Origin: Asterias amurensis
Taxonomy: Eukaryota; Echinodermata; Asteroidea; Forcipulatida; Asteriidae
Direction of reading: 5' to 3'
Assembly: GCF_032118995.1 (NCBI RefSeq)
Contig: NC_092651.1
Location: forward strand, 22,118,349 to 22,182,348
Length of the DNA: 64,000 nucleotides
Part shown: positions 21,236 to 32,800 of the stretch, in pieces
Numbering within the stretch: position 1 is the stretch's first letter
Layout: each line of letters starts with the position of its first letter
Notes under the pieces: model-generated
The model's database searches: none
What the model saw: the letters and a program-made list of their open reading frames with translations, nothing else
Told to the model about the DNA's origin: nothing
Program-made: the position numbers and the translations under genes

Positions 21236-23175
21236 AAAAAATAAAATTAATCATGGACTTTATTCTTCTAATAAGGGATATGCTCATCAGATTGTGATCT
21301 AATTTCAAGAAGTCTTAAGAAAATCCCAGATGCATTCCTCAATAAACAGAGTTTAAAGCGAATACAAACATTTGGTCAAAAGCCTACAGCAGCTTTTGAT
21401 GTACAAAACCTAATGAGAAACCTGGGATGAGAGTCTTTACTCACAAAACGGTCTGAAACTGCACATGTAGGATACAATGTATATTGAAATTATGGCTTGA
21501 TCACCTTTTGGTTACCCCTGGAGTTATAGATTCCACTGAGCTTTTACGATTCTCAGCATTAGAGAAGTAGATCAAAGAGCATGATTTTGTTATAATATGG
21601 AAAAAGTAAAGGCTGAATTTCTTCACCAGGCTGACTTAAAAAGTCTGAATTCAGATAAAAGTCTGACAAATCTCATCCCTGGAAACCTTTCACTTCAAAG
21701 TAGTGTGTTTAAAATATCAAAAAAAGAAGATAAGTTGTTATTACCCAAAACCTGAGAAGAGTTACTGTCAGTAAGTTGGTTCTCCAAGGTATGCAATATT
21801 TTTCTACTAGATTTATTCCCCGTTTATATAACTGGAATACGTATGTGTGTGTGGGTATGGGTGGTTTGTGTGAGAACATGTTATGGTGTATGTGCCAGGT
21901 AGGTTGTTCTCGTAATCAGATAATTATAAGAGATTTGTGTAATGGTAGATATAGTGTAATTGTGTGTCCAGGAGTGGGGAAGAATTCATTTTAGTTGCTA
22001 TTTAAGGTTGGGCAGAAAAAAACTCAACATCGAGTCGTTATGATAAAAAGACCTACACCCTTGGATGATCCCAACATTTAAAAATATTTGTGTATGATGA
22101 AATGAGAAGTTCACTTTGTGTTGCGTTGAATTCAATGAAACACTGAAATGCATCTGAAATGCGTCTGTCACCATCTTGGTCATGTTCCCTGTTTCCATAA
22201 CAGTAATGAATGCTAACTTCATTGCGCAAACATGGCACCATACTATTTTTACGCCCGGCCTCAGTTTGGTTACAATGAGTTGAAATGAAGTAAAATCAAG
22301 ATGGCCACACCGTAATAAAGGACTATCGGCAGATTCAGTTTAACTCCCCTTCATGACAAATTTGACTGTCTGTGTAAAAAGCAAAAGTGTCAGAAATCAC
22401 AAAACAACAGGATTGAATTTCAATAATGCCTTCATTTCAAAAAGAATATTCTTTAAAGCGAGGGGAAAAATACTGATTCTTTGGATACAATAAAACAAGT
22501 CTCATTCAGCTAACAAAACTTTGTAAGAAATTAATAAAATCCTTGTGACTTTCTGAAATGAATTCTTTCCTCACAGAATTGACCTAAATCAGATAATAAT
22601 GTAAAATAATGTACATTAACAAATATATTATTGCTTTTGTTTCATGACAACAATCATGTTAAACAAAGATGAGAAATAATGGTAACTGTGTAAAAAAAAA
22701 AGTCACACCTTGAATGAGTTGTAGTTCCTTAAATAATGAGTTATCTTATTTCATGTAGGTAGAGACAGTTTGTTTACAGAACTACTAAATAATAAATAAT
22801 TTAAGTAATGGTTTGACTCACTATATATAGCCACCTTGGTTTAAACTGCAAGCAAACACATTTTATGTAGTCTATGTGTATATAAACAAATAAATCTATG
22901 CCATATATGAACATGAAATTTGTGTGTTTTTGTGAGTTTATTAAGAGTATTATTTGTGAATTATCAAATATTGTTCCACGAGGCCTTCTTCAGGCAACTT
23001 ACACCCTCAATTATAATATGGTCACTCATCACCAAACTATTTGGTCTCAGATAGGCCCAGGTAGGCCTAGCCCACTTTTAAAGAGGGCCAACAGTCTAAC
23101 AAGGCGGGCGATAGGCCAAAGCGGCTGTTGTTGGTCCTGTGTACAGTCGACTATGAAACTATGGTCAACAATAAT

Positions 23176-23190
23176 GGGGGGGGGGGGGGG
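23176..23190. repeat. 15-base G run
   Basis: Uninterrupted G run in AT-rich DNA. A second, 18 bases long, is at 54457-54474. Length is likely variable between individuals and reads. Confidence 0.9.
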
Positions 23191-23689
23191 CAAACCGCGG
23201 CACCAATTTTTTTTTTACAGAGGGCACTGCTGGAAAATTGAAACTGCAAGAACTTCCATTCAAGTCTCATGAAAATCGTGACTAACTCAAACTCTTAATC
23301 AGTTATTCAAACAAATGAAATCTCATCTGCAATAATTCTTCATTAAATACCAGAGACAATTGTTCAACACGTCTTTAGATTGAGGCATACATCACATCTT
23401 TTTAAGGACTTAAGAGATGGTGTCAAGTACCACACCCAAAACCGACATGGCAGACCTTCTAGTTGTAATCCAAGATGGCACTGGTTCAAATGCCACATCA
23501 TTCACTCATTCTTCACATCAATTTAAGATTACAAGCATGTTATTTGGCCCTTGGAAAATACATGTACATGTAGTAGGGTATTTGTTGTTAAGTACTAAGA
23601 CTGACCTACATGTACATGTGATACGCTTTTGTATTATTAGACTTGTCCCAGGCTGTTTATAGCCTCCTCTCTGAGCTGTTAATGGCTGT

Positions 23690-23765
23690 TTTAACATCGG
23701 TCTCATCAGTCACCATGGTCTCATCACAGTCAGTAATGCGACTGTGATGAGGCCGATGTTAAAAG
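23690..23765. repeat. Inverted repeat, 20-bp stem
   Basis: TTTTAACATCGGTCTCATCA near 23689 pairs with TGATGAGGCCGATGTTAAAA near 23746; the loop contains a second small stem GTCTCATCACAGTC/GACTGTGATGAG. Confidence 0.8.
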
Positions 23766-26700
23766 AGGGCCATTTCAGCTCAACAAGGTGGGCTAGGATG
23801 TTTACTAACAATGTTGCTGGGATTTTTTCGAAGGAAAGAAACATCGGTTATAGGTATCAGATAAAATTTTGAAGAATATCAAGTATTTAAGAACCACAGG
23901 CAAAGAATTCATGTTTGAAATTCTACAACACGTTTTTTTTTATTAATCAAGGAATGTAATTTCTTTACAAAATCTTATACAAAATGTTCAATTTTAAACA
24001 TTCAAAGACCTCTGCAAAGCTACCCTGTGATTAAGCTTTGTCCTCATAATTTTCATTATGAATGAAATTAATAAATAAACCTTTCCTATTGAGATCCCAA
24101 AACCTTCTGGATCCATACAGAGAGAATTGCGAAATGGGCACCATTTAAACAAGCATGTAAACACAGAGAAGCTTTCATTGCTGAATTAAAAAAACAAAAC
24201 AAAAAACAGGTTACCAGCCAAAATTAAATAGTTTAATTAAGTTGACATTGTTGTGACTGGTGTGTCCCACATAATTCAAATGGCTCACCAAAGAAGTTTT
24301 TCAAGCAGTATTTTCTGTTTAACAGCTTTATGAACTTGAGGTATTGAGGGACCACTTCTCTTTGGCCACTGGAAAAAAATTTTTATCAAAAATTAGCCCA
24401 ACCCATCTTACAGTCTAGTCTAGCACCCAGACACTATGTGCGCACACCATAGAGTTAAAACTCTATGGCACACACGCAGTCATAAGGACCGAAACTGGCT
24501 TATAACAGTAAGTTGTCGGAACTCTCTGACTGGCTCAGAATAGTGTGGTACCTTTTCCAAATCTGTGTTCTGTCATGGTTGTGCTCATTTGAAAGTCTGG
24601 GTTTTAGATAAACACAAATGTACAGAACTTTTGATGAATCAACTGCAAAAAGCACAGCTCGGTTACCAAAAACTCTTGATCAATTGAAATGCCTTCATGC
24701 AACTACAGTTCATTAGAAGAAAAGACACCCAGACAGTTCCCCAAAACATCCAGCCAAGTCAATACACTGTGTTTTCCCTTGTTCAAGTTCCGCAAAGTTT
24801 CACGCCTGGTTTTGAGGGTCACACAAATTTCACTTTTCAACCACATCTTCACACTCTGTTTACAAAATGTGACATAAAACTCAGAGTAACTTTATGTACA
24901 AGCACCAAGTACATGTATGTATCCTAATAATAACATACACTTCAAAGTTGTCACCTTAAAAAAAAAAAAGTTCAATCTGATTGCTTATTTTAAAGCTCCT
25001 TTACATCATAAGGTATTTTTGCGATAAATATGTATGGTCACTGCAAGGATGTGGAATCGAATAAACTAAATGAACTGCATTTCACTATTCCAACTCTAAT
25101 TTCAATCACTACCAAAATAACATTAAGATACAATTTGTTTCTCGGAGCACCACAAACCATGTTACTTTATCATCTTGCTCTGTATACCATGCAATATAAC
25201 AATTGTTTAAATACACCAAAAGCTGATAACATTTCTGACAATCTTCCGAAACCTTTCTCCAATCTTTAAGATTCCATGTATTCCTTATACAATAAACTCT
25301 ATAGGAAGAACCATTCAAAGATTCTGTATATTAATCTCAGTAAATAAATCAAGTAGAATGCAACTTGTAATCTAGCCTCACTATTTTCAAAATTTTACAC
25401 AGAAGTAGTTGAGAAAGTTTTTTTTTTTATTACAGCTTAAAGGAAGTTTTTTTTTATTTCTATACAAAAAAAAGAAGAAGACAATACCAAGAGTCTTTAG
25501 AACAAGAGACAGCAAAAGAAACTATACAATTAAGCAGTTAAATTTACAACATATATGATAAGGGACGGCCAATGTGCTTTATGAACCATGGATAAGGAGT
25601 CAAATAAAATATGCAAACTAGATAACCTATTTGGTTAGGGGATTATAGCTCAAAAACCATAAACAATTTGAAACCACAAGAACAACTTTTAGTTGCTGTC
25701 ACACCAAGGATGACTGTCAACTGATGACAGAATCTGTCAAAAAAAAAAAATGCATGGCTGTCCGCAAAAGCAAATAAGGCAACCATGTAGGTAAAAATTG
25801 TGAGAAACTCATAAGATGAAATTTCTGTAGTTTAATGCATTTCTTGAAAAGAGAATCCTTTCAAATTTCACTTGAAAGTTTAAAGCAAAGACAGATGCTT
25901 AATAAAACTTTAATTTTCTGTAGCTGACTCAATATCCAGTGGTTCAATGCACTTTCTGATTGTCTTTTTTCTTCTTCAATATTTGTATCGATGGCAGGAC
26001 GGTTTAAAAAAGTTGATCTCTCAGACATGAATCACATCCCAAATAGAGTTTCTCCGAAACTAGAAACTGGATGTTTGATTTCAGACAGAATGAGAGTCGT
26101 TGGTTAATCTGTGCGATTACACAGGAAGAACCAGATGGTGGTTGCTTAGTTGCCATCGATTGTTAACGAGGGGACGGTAGGCCTGCAAGGCTGCGACTTA
26201 AGACATCTATCTGTCTTGTCGCAGAAAATGCCTGTTTCCAGAACATAATATCAATTTATATACAAACATTGATACACACACAAAAAAACACAACGAACAA
26301 ACCCTCAATGAAATAGCTTTTACACTGTGTTGATACATAATTCAAAAATAATTCTCAAATTAATTCTGATATAATGGATTCATATATTTGGTAACTTTGA
26401 TTTTGTGAATTACAGAATCTTTGTTAGGTATTCTGAGATTGTTCACAATATTTTTAAAATTGTCTATAATTGTAATTCAAATCGACCTCCGGCCAGACTG
26501 CCTTTGTAAATGAGTTCAAAATTATTGGATAATGTCACCAACACAAATACAGGAATTTCATGAGGAACCCTGTACACAAGTGTAAATACAGCTACTATAA
26601 AAGCCCTTACTCTATTGGGGGATCTAAGCCTGATTATTTACCAAATACTGCATATATTTTACTCCAAGTAACATCCAATTACTCATAAGATAGATGAACA

Positions 26701-26780
26701 ATAGGAATAGCCCATACCCACGTCACAATGCGCATGATCGACACGCAAAAGATTCTGGTTGGAAACCGAGTTCAAGCAAA

Positions 26781-27033
26781 GGGTGTGTTCGTTTAGCTTC
26801 CCTGGGTCGACTCCGGTCTGCCCCCGGTGTGTTCGAATAGCTTTGACGTCAGTCCAGGGGCTCACCCGGGTCAGCCCCCAGTGCCCTGCTTGTGGAGTGG
26901 GTCACTTTGGGGCTGGCCCCAGCTGCATGACCTCAATACGAGAGCAGTGCGTGATCGTTCGATTAGCTCTTGTCAGGGGCTCGCCCGAGTGAGCACTGCG
27001 GGGTCGACCCAGGGAAGCTTATCGAACGCACCC
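26781..27033. mobile_element. GC-rich foldback MITE (GGGTGTGTTCG ends)
   Basis: The left end GGGTGTGTTCGTTTAGCTTC pairs with the right end GAAGCTTATCGAACGCACCC; the inner CCTGGGTCGAC and AGGGGCTC(A/G)CCCGGGT blocks pair as well. About 253 bp, much higher in GC than its flanks. A related end, GGCCGCGTTCGAATTGATAG, occurs at about 36656. Confidence 0.85.
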
Positions 27034-29436
27034 AAAGTGGTTCCCAAGATGTATTGATGTGTAATTCTAACAGGGCGCTTGTGCATATATGGGCTACTGA
27101 TTAGGGACAACAAGTAAACAGGTAGTAAACAAGTAAACAAGTATTTCAGTATCTTCAAAATGACGAATATACTCAACAAGGAATTATACGTATAAAGTCA
27201 TTCTGAAGTTTGTGAATTTTGTAAGCTGCAATAAATCTGAGATATAAAAAATATAATTGTTATAACCTTTTAACATCTACATCTTACAACTAGAAATTGA
27301 GAAGAAAAAAGTTACTAAAGATCTGAGGTAAAATTACATCTTTCCAAAACCTGTACACATTCCAATAAATCCAACCCTTACCCAACTCTTCCTCCAATGG
27401 CAGGCAAGTTGCGCAAAATGTTTCAACTTTTACGGCCACAGAGATAAACATCTTTCAAATTCACCAACTTACAATTTCAGGTCATTTCCAACTCCATGTT
27501 GCTTTTTGAGATAATTTTCTTCTTTTTTAGAGCATTTTTATATAATTGAATGAATTCAACCATTTAACACAGAGCATTTCATGCAAGCTTTATAAAGTTG
27601 TCAAGTAAATTTGTTTACTTATGAATATGTAAATAGCAATATGAGTAAAACCAAAATGAATATTCATTCTTTATCACCGATGCAAATTTCCATCTATTAA
27701 AGCAATATTCTTGGCACTCAATTTCAAGATGTTCTTCAAACCAGAATTCATGGCACATGTTTAAACAAAAGCAAAATGTTTTCAGTCAAAACCCTGAAAC
27801 ACAATGATTTTTTTTTGCAAAATTGTAAATTAATATAAAACAACTAATCCATCTTAAAAGTTATAAAGCTATGAATATTAATGCACATGCTTCTATTTTA
27901 AATAAATTTATTAACCAAGCTTTTTTAAAGCCAAAAATCATACTTGTAAAACCAAATTTCACTTAGTAAGCTGCCCATTCACTTTCAATATACTGCAGCA
28001 TGCAAAGAATAATATTCAAATGTGATAAGAGCTCCGAGTTCTGTGCGCATTGATATTGAACTGTTATAAAGAGGTGGCTAGTCCAGGCGATCTTTTTCTA
28101 AAGAGAGTCGACTTGACTTCAAAACGAGGGGAGCTCTTCAAAAAGAGCTGGGAATCGAACTGTAATTGCTTCTGTACATGTATGCTGAAAGCATAATAAG
28201 AACTACAACTTATTGGCTATTGGATATTATTGGCTATGTGACACAGCAACCAAAAGTATTTCTAATAAAACTTCAAAACTACTTTAAATATATTCTTCTA
28301 GAAATAAAATATACATACTTTTTTTTCCAACTACTTTCGTGCGAAGATTCTAAAAACAAACTTAAAAAGATGAACTACCAGCATTCAACTACATTTCAGG
28401 TTTTCTCAAGATAAATCTAATAACTTAGAAATTGTGGAGATAAAACAAACTGTACCATTTGGTACTTTAAACAAATATTCACAGCAATCAAAACTTAAAC
28501 ACATATTCAACAATTGCAGCTCAGCTTACTAACAAAATAGTCTTTAAAGGTGATTGTAGAAAAAGTAAAACACAAAATGCATAATTTATAATTTAACCAT
28601 AATAATTATTGGGTTTTTGGGTTCTGATTTGCTTGTTTCAATATTCAACACAAGTTGATGCAGCATTCGCACACAAATCATAATACATTTAAGACTTTCA
28701 AATTGAAACAAACGTAGCTCAAACAAAAGTAGAAATCAGAGTACCTGTTTAACAGCACCATACATAAAATTGAAATTTACTTTGCAGGGGAATAAAAACT
28801 AAAGGGTAAGGTTGCCACATCTCATGTTATAGTTATCACTTTTCTTTGATTGACCCTCAAATGAAGTTCACACTTCAAGAAGTTGCATATTGTGATGCAA
28901 ATAATAACGCCACTTCTTGCGAGATTCATAAAGAAACCTTTCCAAACTGTTACCATGAATTAAAATCACAACGTTTAGCATGAACCATACTTATTCTGTC
29001 AAGTTTTTTTAGAATCAGTTTCATCAATACCGTTGTAAATTAAAGTCGAGGCCTAGAAAGTAATAATGAACTTATTCAGTCAAGAACGAAAGGGAAAAAC
29101 AACTGAATATCAGCTTTTCACTGTCTAATTATCTTCCTTGGCAATATGGACTGATTATTCCAAGACCATTGAAGCTCCTAAACGCTTTTAATAAAATACG
29201 AACAACCATCATTGCTCAATTTCACCAATTCCTTCCAAGTCATTTATCAATCTTTCCGCACGTCAACTTCACTGTTCCAAGGTTCTCCTTTTCAAACAGA
29301 TCAAAACTCTTTCATGATGTGTTGCTTGGTTACCAGGTTGCCGTAGCAACCACACTGCCAGCCAAGTATCTAGGTAACGAGATATTTAGAACCTCTGGCT
29401 ATAAATAAAAACACATTCGGATGTTGATCTTGGGGA
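27034..29436. other. AT-rich stretch downstream (in minus direction) of the ANKRD10 stop; probable 3' UTR
   Basis: No coding exon or known repeat recognised. It directly follows the ANKRD10 stop codon on the minus strand and has many TTTATT motifs (AATAAA on the minus strand), so part of it is probably the 3' UTR. The end cannot be fixed from sequence alone. Confidence 0.5.
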
Positions 29437-29840
29437 TCAAAAGAAATGGCAGTAGTTGACGGTGGTGTAAATTGAATCACAGAGTCTATTATAGTCTACT
29501 TCCTGGTTGATTGTGGCGTTGTGTTCGAGCTCACTCCCAGAGTGCTCTCTTTGTCCGTTAACACCGCTAAGATGACCTGATAGGTCAATCTTATTTGACT
29601 GACCGTTCTCTTGACCGTTATCCGTTTCCATTCTAGAACTTTGATCGTGCTCACACTCCATCGGTCTTAAATCGTGCAAAGAGACAATCTCACTTGCCTG
29701 TAATGTCCTAGGGGTGGTTTCTTGTGGGCGGGGTAGTAGGTTCATGCAAGGAGTGGGCGTGTCTTGGGTGCCATTGCTGCAGTTGGGATGATGTTGTGGG
29801 GCGGGGAAATCTACAGATAAACCGTTGTGAGATGGAGAAT
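29437..29840 (-). CDS. ANKRD10: ANKRD10 last exon: C-terminal tail and stop
   Basis: Acceptor CTCTCCTTACAG, stop TGA at 29439-29437. 134 residues rich in Ser, Asn, His and acidic residues, with DLRPMECEHDQSSRMETDNG and the end DYNRLCDSIYTTVNYCHFF. The donor of the repeat exon leaves one base that completes an Asp codon here. Confidence 0.75.
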
Positions 29841-32800
29841 CTGTAAGGAGAGCCAATAAAGACGTGTGATGAGAATGTTGTGTTGTAAGACTGAATGTCA
29901 TGTAGCATTCTAACAATTATGAAAGTGTTTGTTTTGTACAGGGATCATTTCATCCAAGCACAGGCTTGATTCAGCTAGAGCGGAAAAACAAATCAATTAA
30001 TATAGTTATATGAAAGGTGCATGAGATGAGGTGCATGAAAGGACAGGTATTTCAATAGTCAATACAAGAAGGACTACACAGCCAATATCATTTGCTACAG
30101 TGAACATTATGACCAGACATTTGCTAGTTACCTCAGTTAGGACAATTGCAATGATAAACAAAGTCGTAAACAGAGGTGGTTGGATGAAAAACCTCAACAT
30201 TTTACGCGAGGGGAACTCCAACTGCAGCAATGTATACCGACACAACAATTACAACTCCCTTCAGATGATTGAGTGCTGCAAAAAGAAAGAGAGAGGGAGA
30301 CTTTCCATCTTTAGGGATCATGAAGAAATCCATGGCAATTTTTAACCCTGTGCAGCAGAAGTACCACTGATCATCATTCTTTTGTCAAGGCTTTCGTGGC
30401 TTGGACAGCTTCGTAGAGCCGCAGTCTCAAGCGACTGGAAGGGAAGACCACACAACGAGCGGCGAAGCCAAGATGGCTCTTTTCCAACTTGTTTGCAGTT
30501 TCTTATGTGTTTCTTTAAATCTTGACTTATGCTACCTTAGGCATGCAACTGTAACTTCACCAAAAAAGAGGAAACTACCAAATGTCAATGATTTTGTATA
30601 CTATTTTTCAATTTTGAATGGTAAAACTGAGATTAAAAAAAGAGGAAATCAGCTGATCCGAGGAAAAGTTGCATGCCTGCTACCTAGAAGGGTAGCTAAA
30701 TGCCAAACCAATCAGAAGCGAAAGGGGTCAGCGGGTTAGCGTACATTAACGCACATTTCATAATATGAATTATTCATCGACAAAACTGCAAAACAAGTTA
30801 GGACAGGCCATCGTGTCTTTGCCACTCGCGTTGGTGGTCTCCCGTTCCAGTTGCTTGGGACTGCAGCTCTACGAAGCTGTCCAATCCACGAAGGCCTTGA
30901 CAAAAAGGCTACTGACCATTGGCCCAAGTACACACCTGACCCTTGCAATAAAACATGTGACCGTTGACTCTGACAACCATTGACATGATGACCATTGAAT
31001 TGACTATGATGACCATTGAGTTGACTATGATGACCATTGAGTTGACTGTGATGACCATTGACTCCGATGACCATTGACTCTGCTGACCATTGAACAGACA
31101 AGGCTGATCCTCTGATCCTCTTAGAGGTAATGTCCCATAAGAGCTCGACACTTCGCAGATTTCAGCTGCTTGGGAATGTAACAATGAGTGAGATAGTCCC
31201 CTGATTCTGACCTCGCTTGACCTTTGCTAGGACCACTTCTAGCCATATTAGGAGGATCCAAAGACCCCTGCTGACCAATATAAGACTGTTGACCATTGCT
31301 AGATTGGCTAGATTGATGGCTAATGTTGGCTTCTTGACCATTAGTGAGTTGTTGATCCATGCAAGACTGCTGGCCGTTCTGAGACTGTTGACCATTGCTA
31401 CCATTGTGGGACTGTTGACCATTGCTACCATTGTGGAACTGTTGACCATTGTATGGCTGTTGTTGACCATTGTTGGACTGTTCACCAAATCCTAGTTGTT
31501 GACCAACACACAGTTCTTGACCAGAGCGGGATACTTGACCAAAGCTTGACTGTTGACCACTACTCCAGGACTCTTGACCACAGGGGGCTTTGTAACTTTC
31601 TTCAACAGAGCCGAGATTCATTTCCATGTCTGGTGGCAAAGACGATGTGATAAAAATTTACAGATAAAATTCAGGATTTGATGCACGAAAACAAACTTTC
31701 CTCATATTATGTGTCTTCGAAAAGAATCCGCCTTAACATTTGATAATTAATTTTACTGACATTCAATACTGTGTACTTGTCCTGCTACTTTGAAAACCAA
31801 GGATCGTCTCAGCATGTCTTTATAAACGTAACTTTCTTTAAAAACCTGTGAACTTCTCTCCAATTGCCCAACAGTTTGCCCTTACAAAACAAAGGGCATC
31901 CTGTGCTAACGATCAAATTCTCTTTAAGGTTATGTATAGGGGCAGAGAGGATACCCAAAAGGCAAGGAGGCGATTAAGTGTACTTCTGATATAAAGTACA
32001 TCCCCTGAAACAACTTCATAAAAGTAGAATACAAATCTCTCTACTCTCTTACTTTTAAATTCATACCATTTCTAACAAGGCTGTGCTAAAGAGTAAATTT
32101 AAGGCATTATATTTTCTTTAAATTTCATTGTTACCTGAATCAATGAATAGTTTTTTAAACAATTATTTAATCTAATAAGGTTTGTAGTAAGTAATATACA
32201 TGTAGTAACCTACATAAACTTCTTTGAAAATAAAACAAGGCTTCTGAAGATGAACAGAGCATTTTTAAAGACGCTGGACACCTTTGGTTATTGTCAAAGA
32301 CCAGTCTTCTCACTTGGTGTGTCTCAACATATATCCACAAAATGACAAACCTGTGAAAATTTGAACTCAATTGGTTGTCAAAGTTGCGAGATAATAATGG
32401 AGGAAAAAACACCCTTGTAACACAACGTTATGTGCTTTCAGATGCTTGATTTCGCGACCTCAATATCTAATTCTGAGGTCTCAAAATCAAATTCAAATAT
32501 TTTCGTGGAAAATTACTTCTTTCTTGAAAACTACGATGCTTCAGAAGGAGCCGTTTCTCACATTGATTTATACTATCAACAGCTCTTGATTGCTTGTTAC
32601 CACGTAAGTTGTTATACTAACAGTTACTTTAAGTAATTACCAATACATAGTGTCCAGTGCCTTAAAGGTTTGCCCTTAACAATTTCAGTGACTAGTCAGC
32701 AAAACCAGTTGTCTTGTTATTTCAGTGATCCATCAGCTTGTTCCCTATTCCATATTTCAAATTAATTATTGAGGCTTCAGAATACCGAACTTTCAGCTGC

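Larger units (their letters stand above)
20060..26780. other. Gene-free, AT-rich stretch with few repeats
   Basis: No coding exon supported on either strand. It contains a tRNA-derived SINE (21100-21235), a 15-G run (23176-23190), and hairpins at 23690-23765 and 24446-24470. Either intergenic DNA or, in part, a long 3' UTR of the minus-strand ANKRD10 gene. Confidence 0.5.
29841..31221 (-). other. ANKRD10 intron with a foldback element and decayed exon-like repeats
   Basis: Contains the inverted repeat 30381-30906 and, at 30960-31096, tandem (GAC)CATTGACT-type units that resemble the coding repeat of the neighbouring exon but are not in its frame. Confidence 0.65.

Noticed and set aside
24689-25318. 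Several 60-80-codon frames in the gene-free gap
   Set aside because: Length and number are as expected for AT-rich random sequence; no family resemblance or splice chain.
30401-30739. 112-codon plus-strand frame starting MDSFVEP
   Set aside because: Its first part is an arm of the inverted-repeat element and the rest has no recognisable domain or splice partners.
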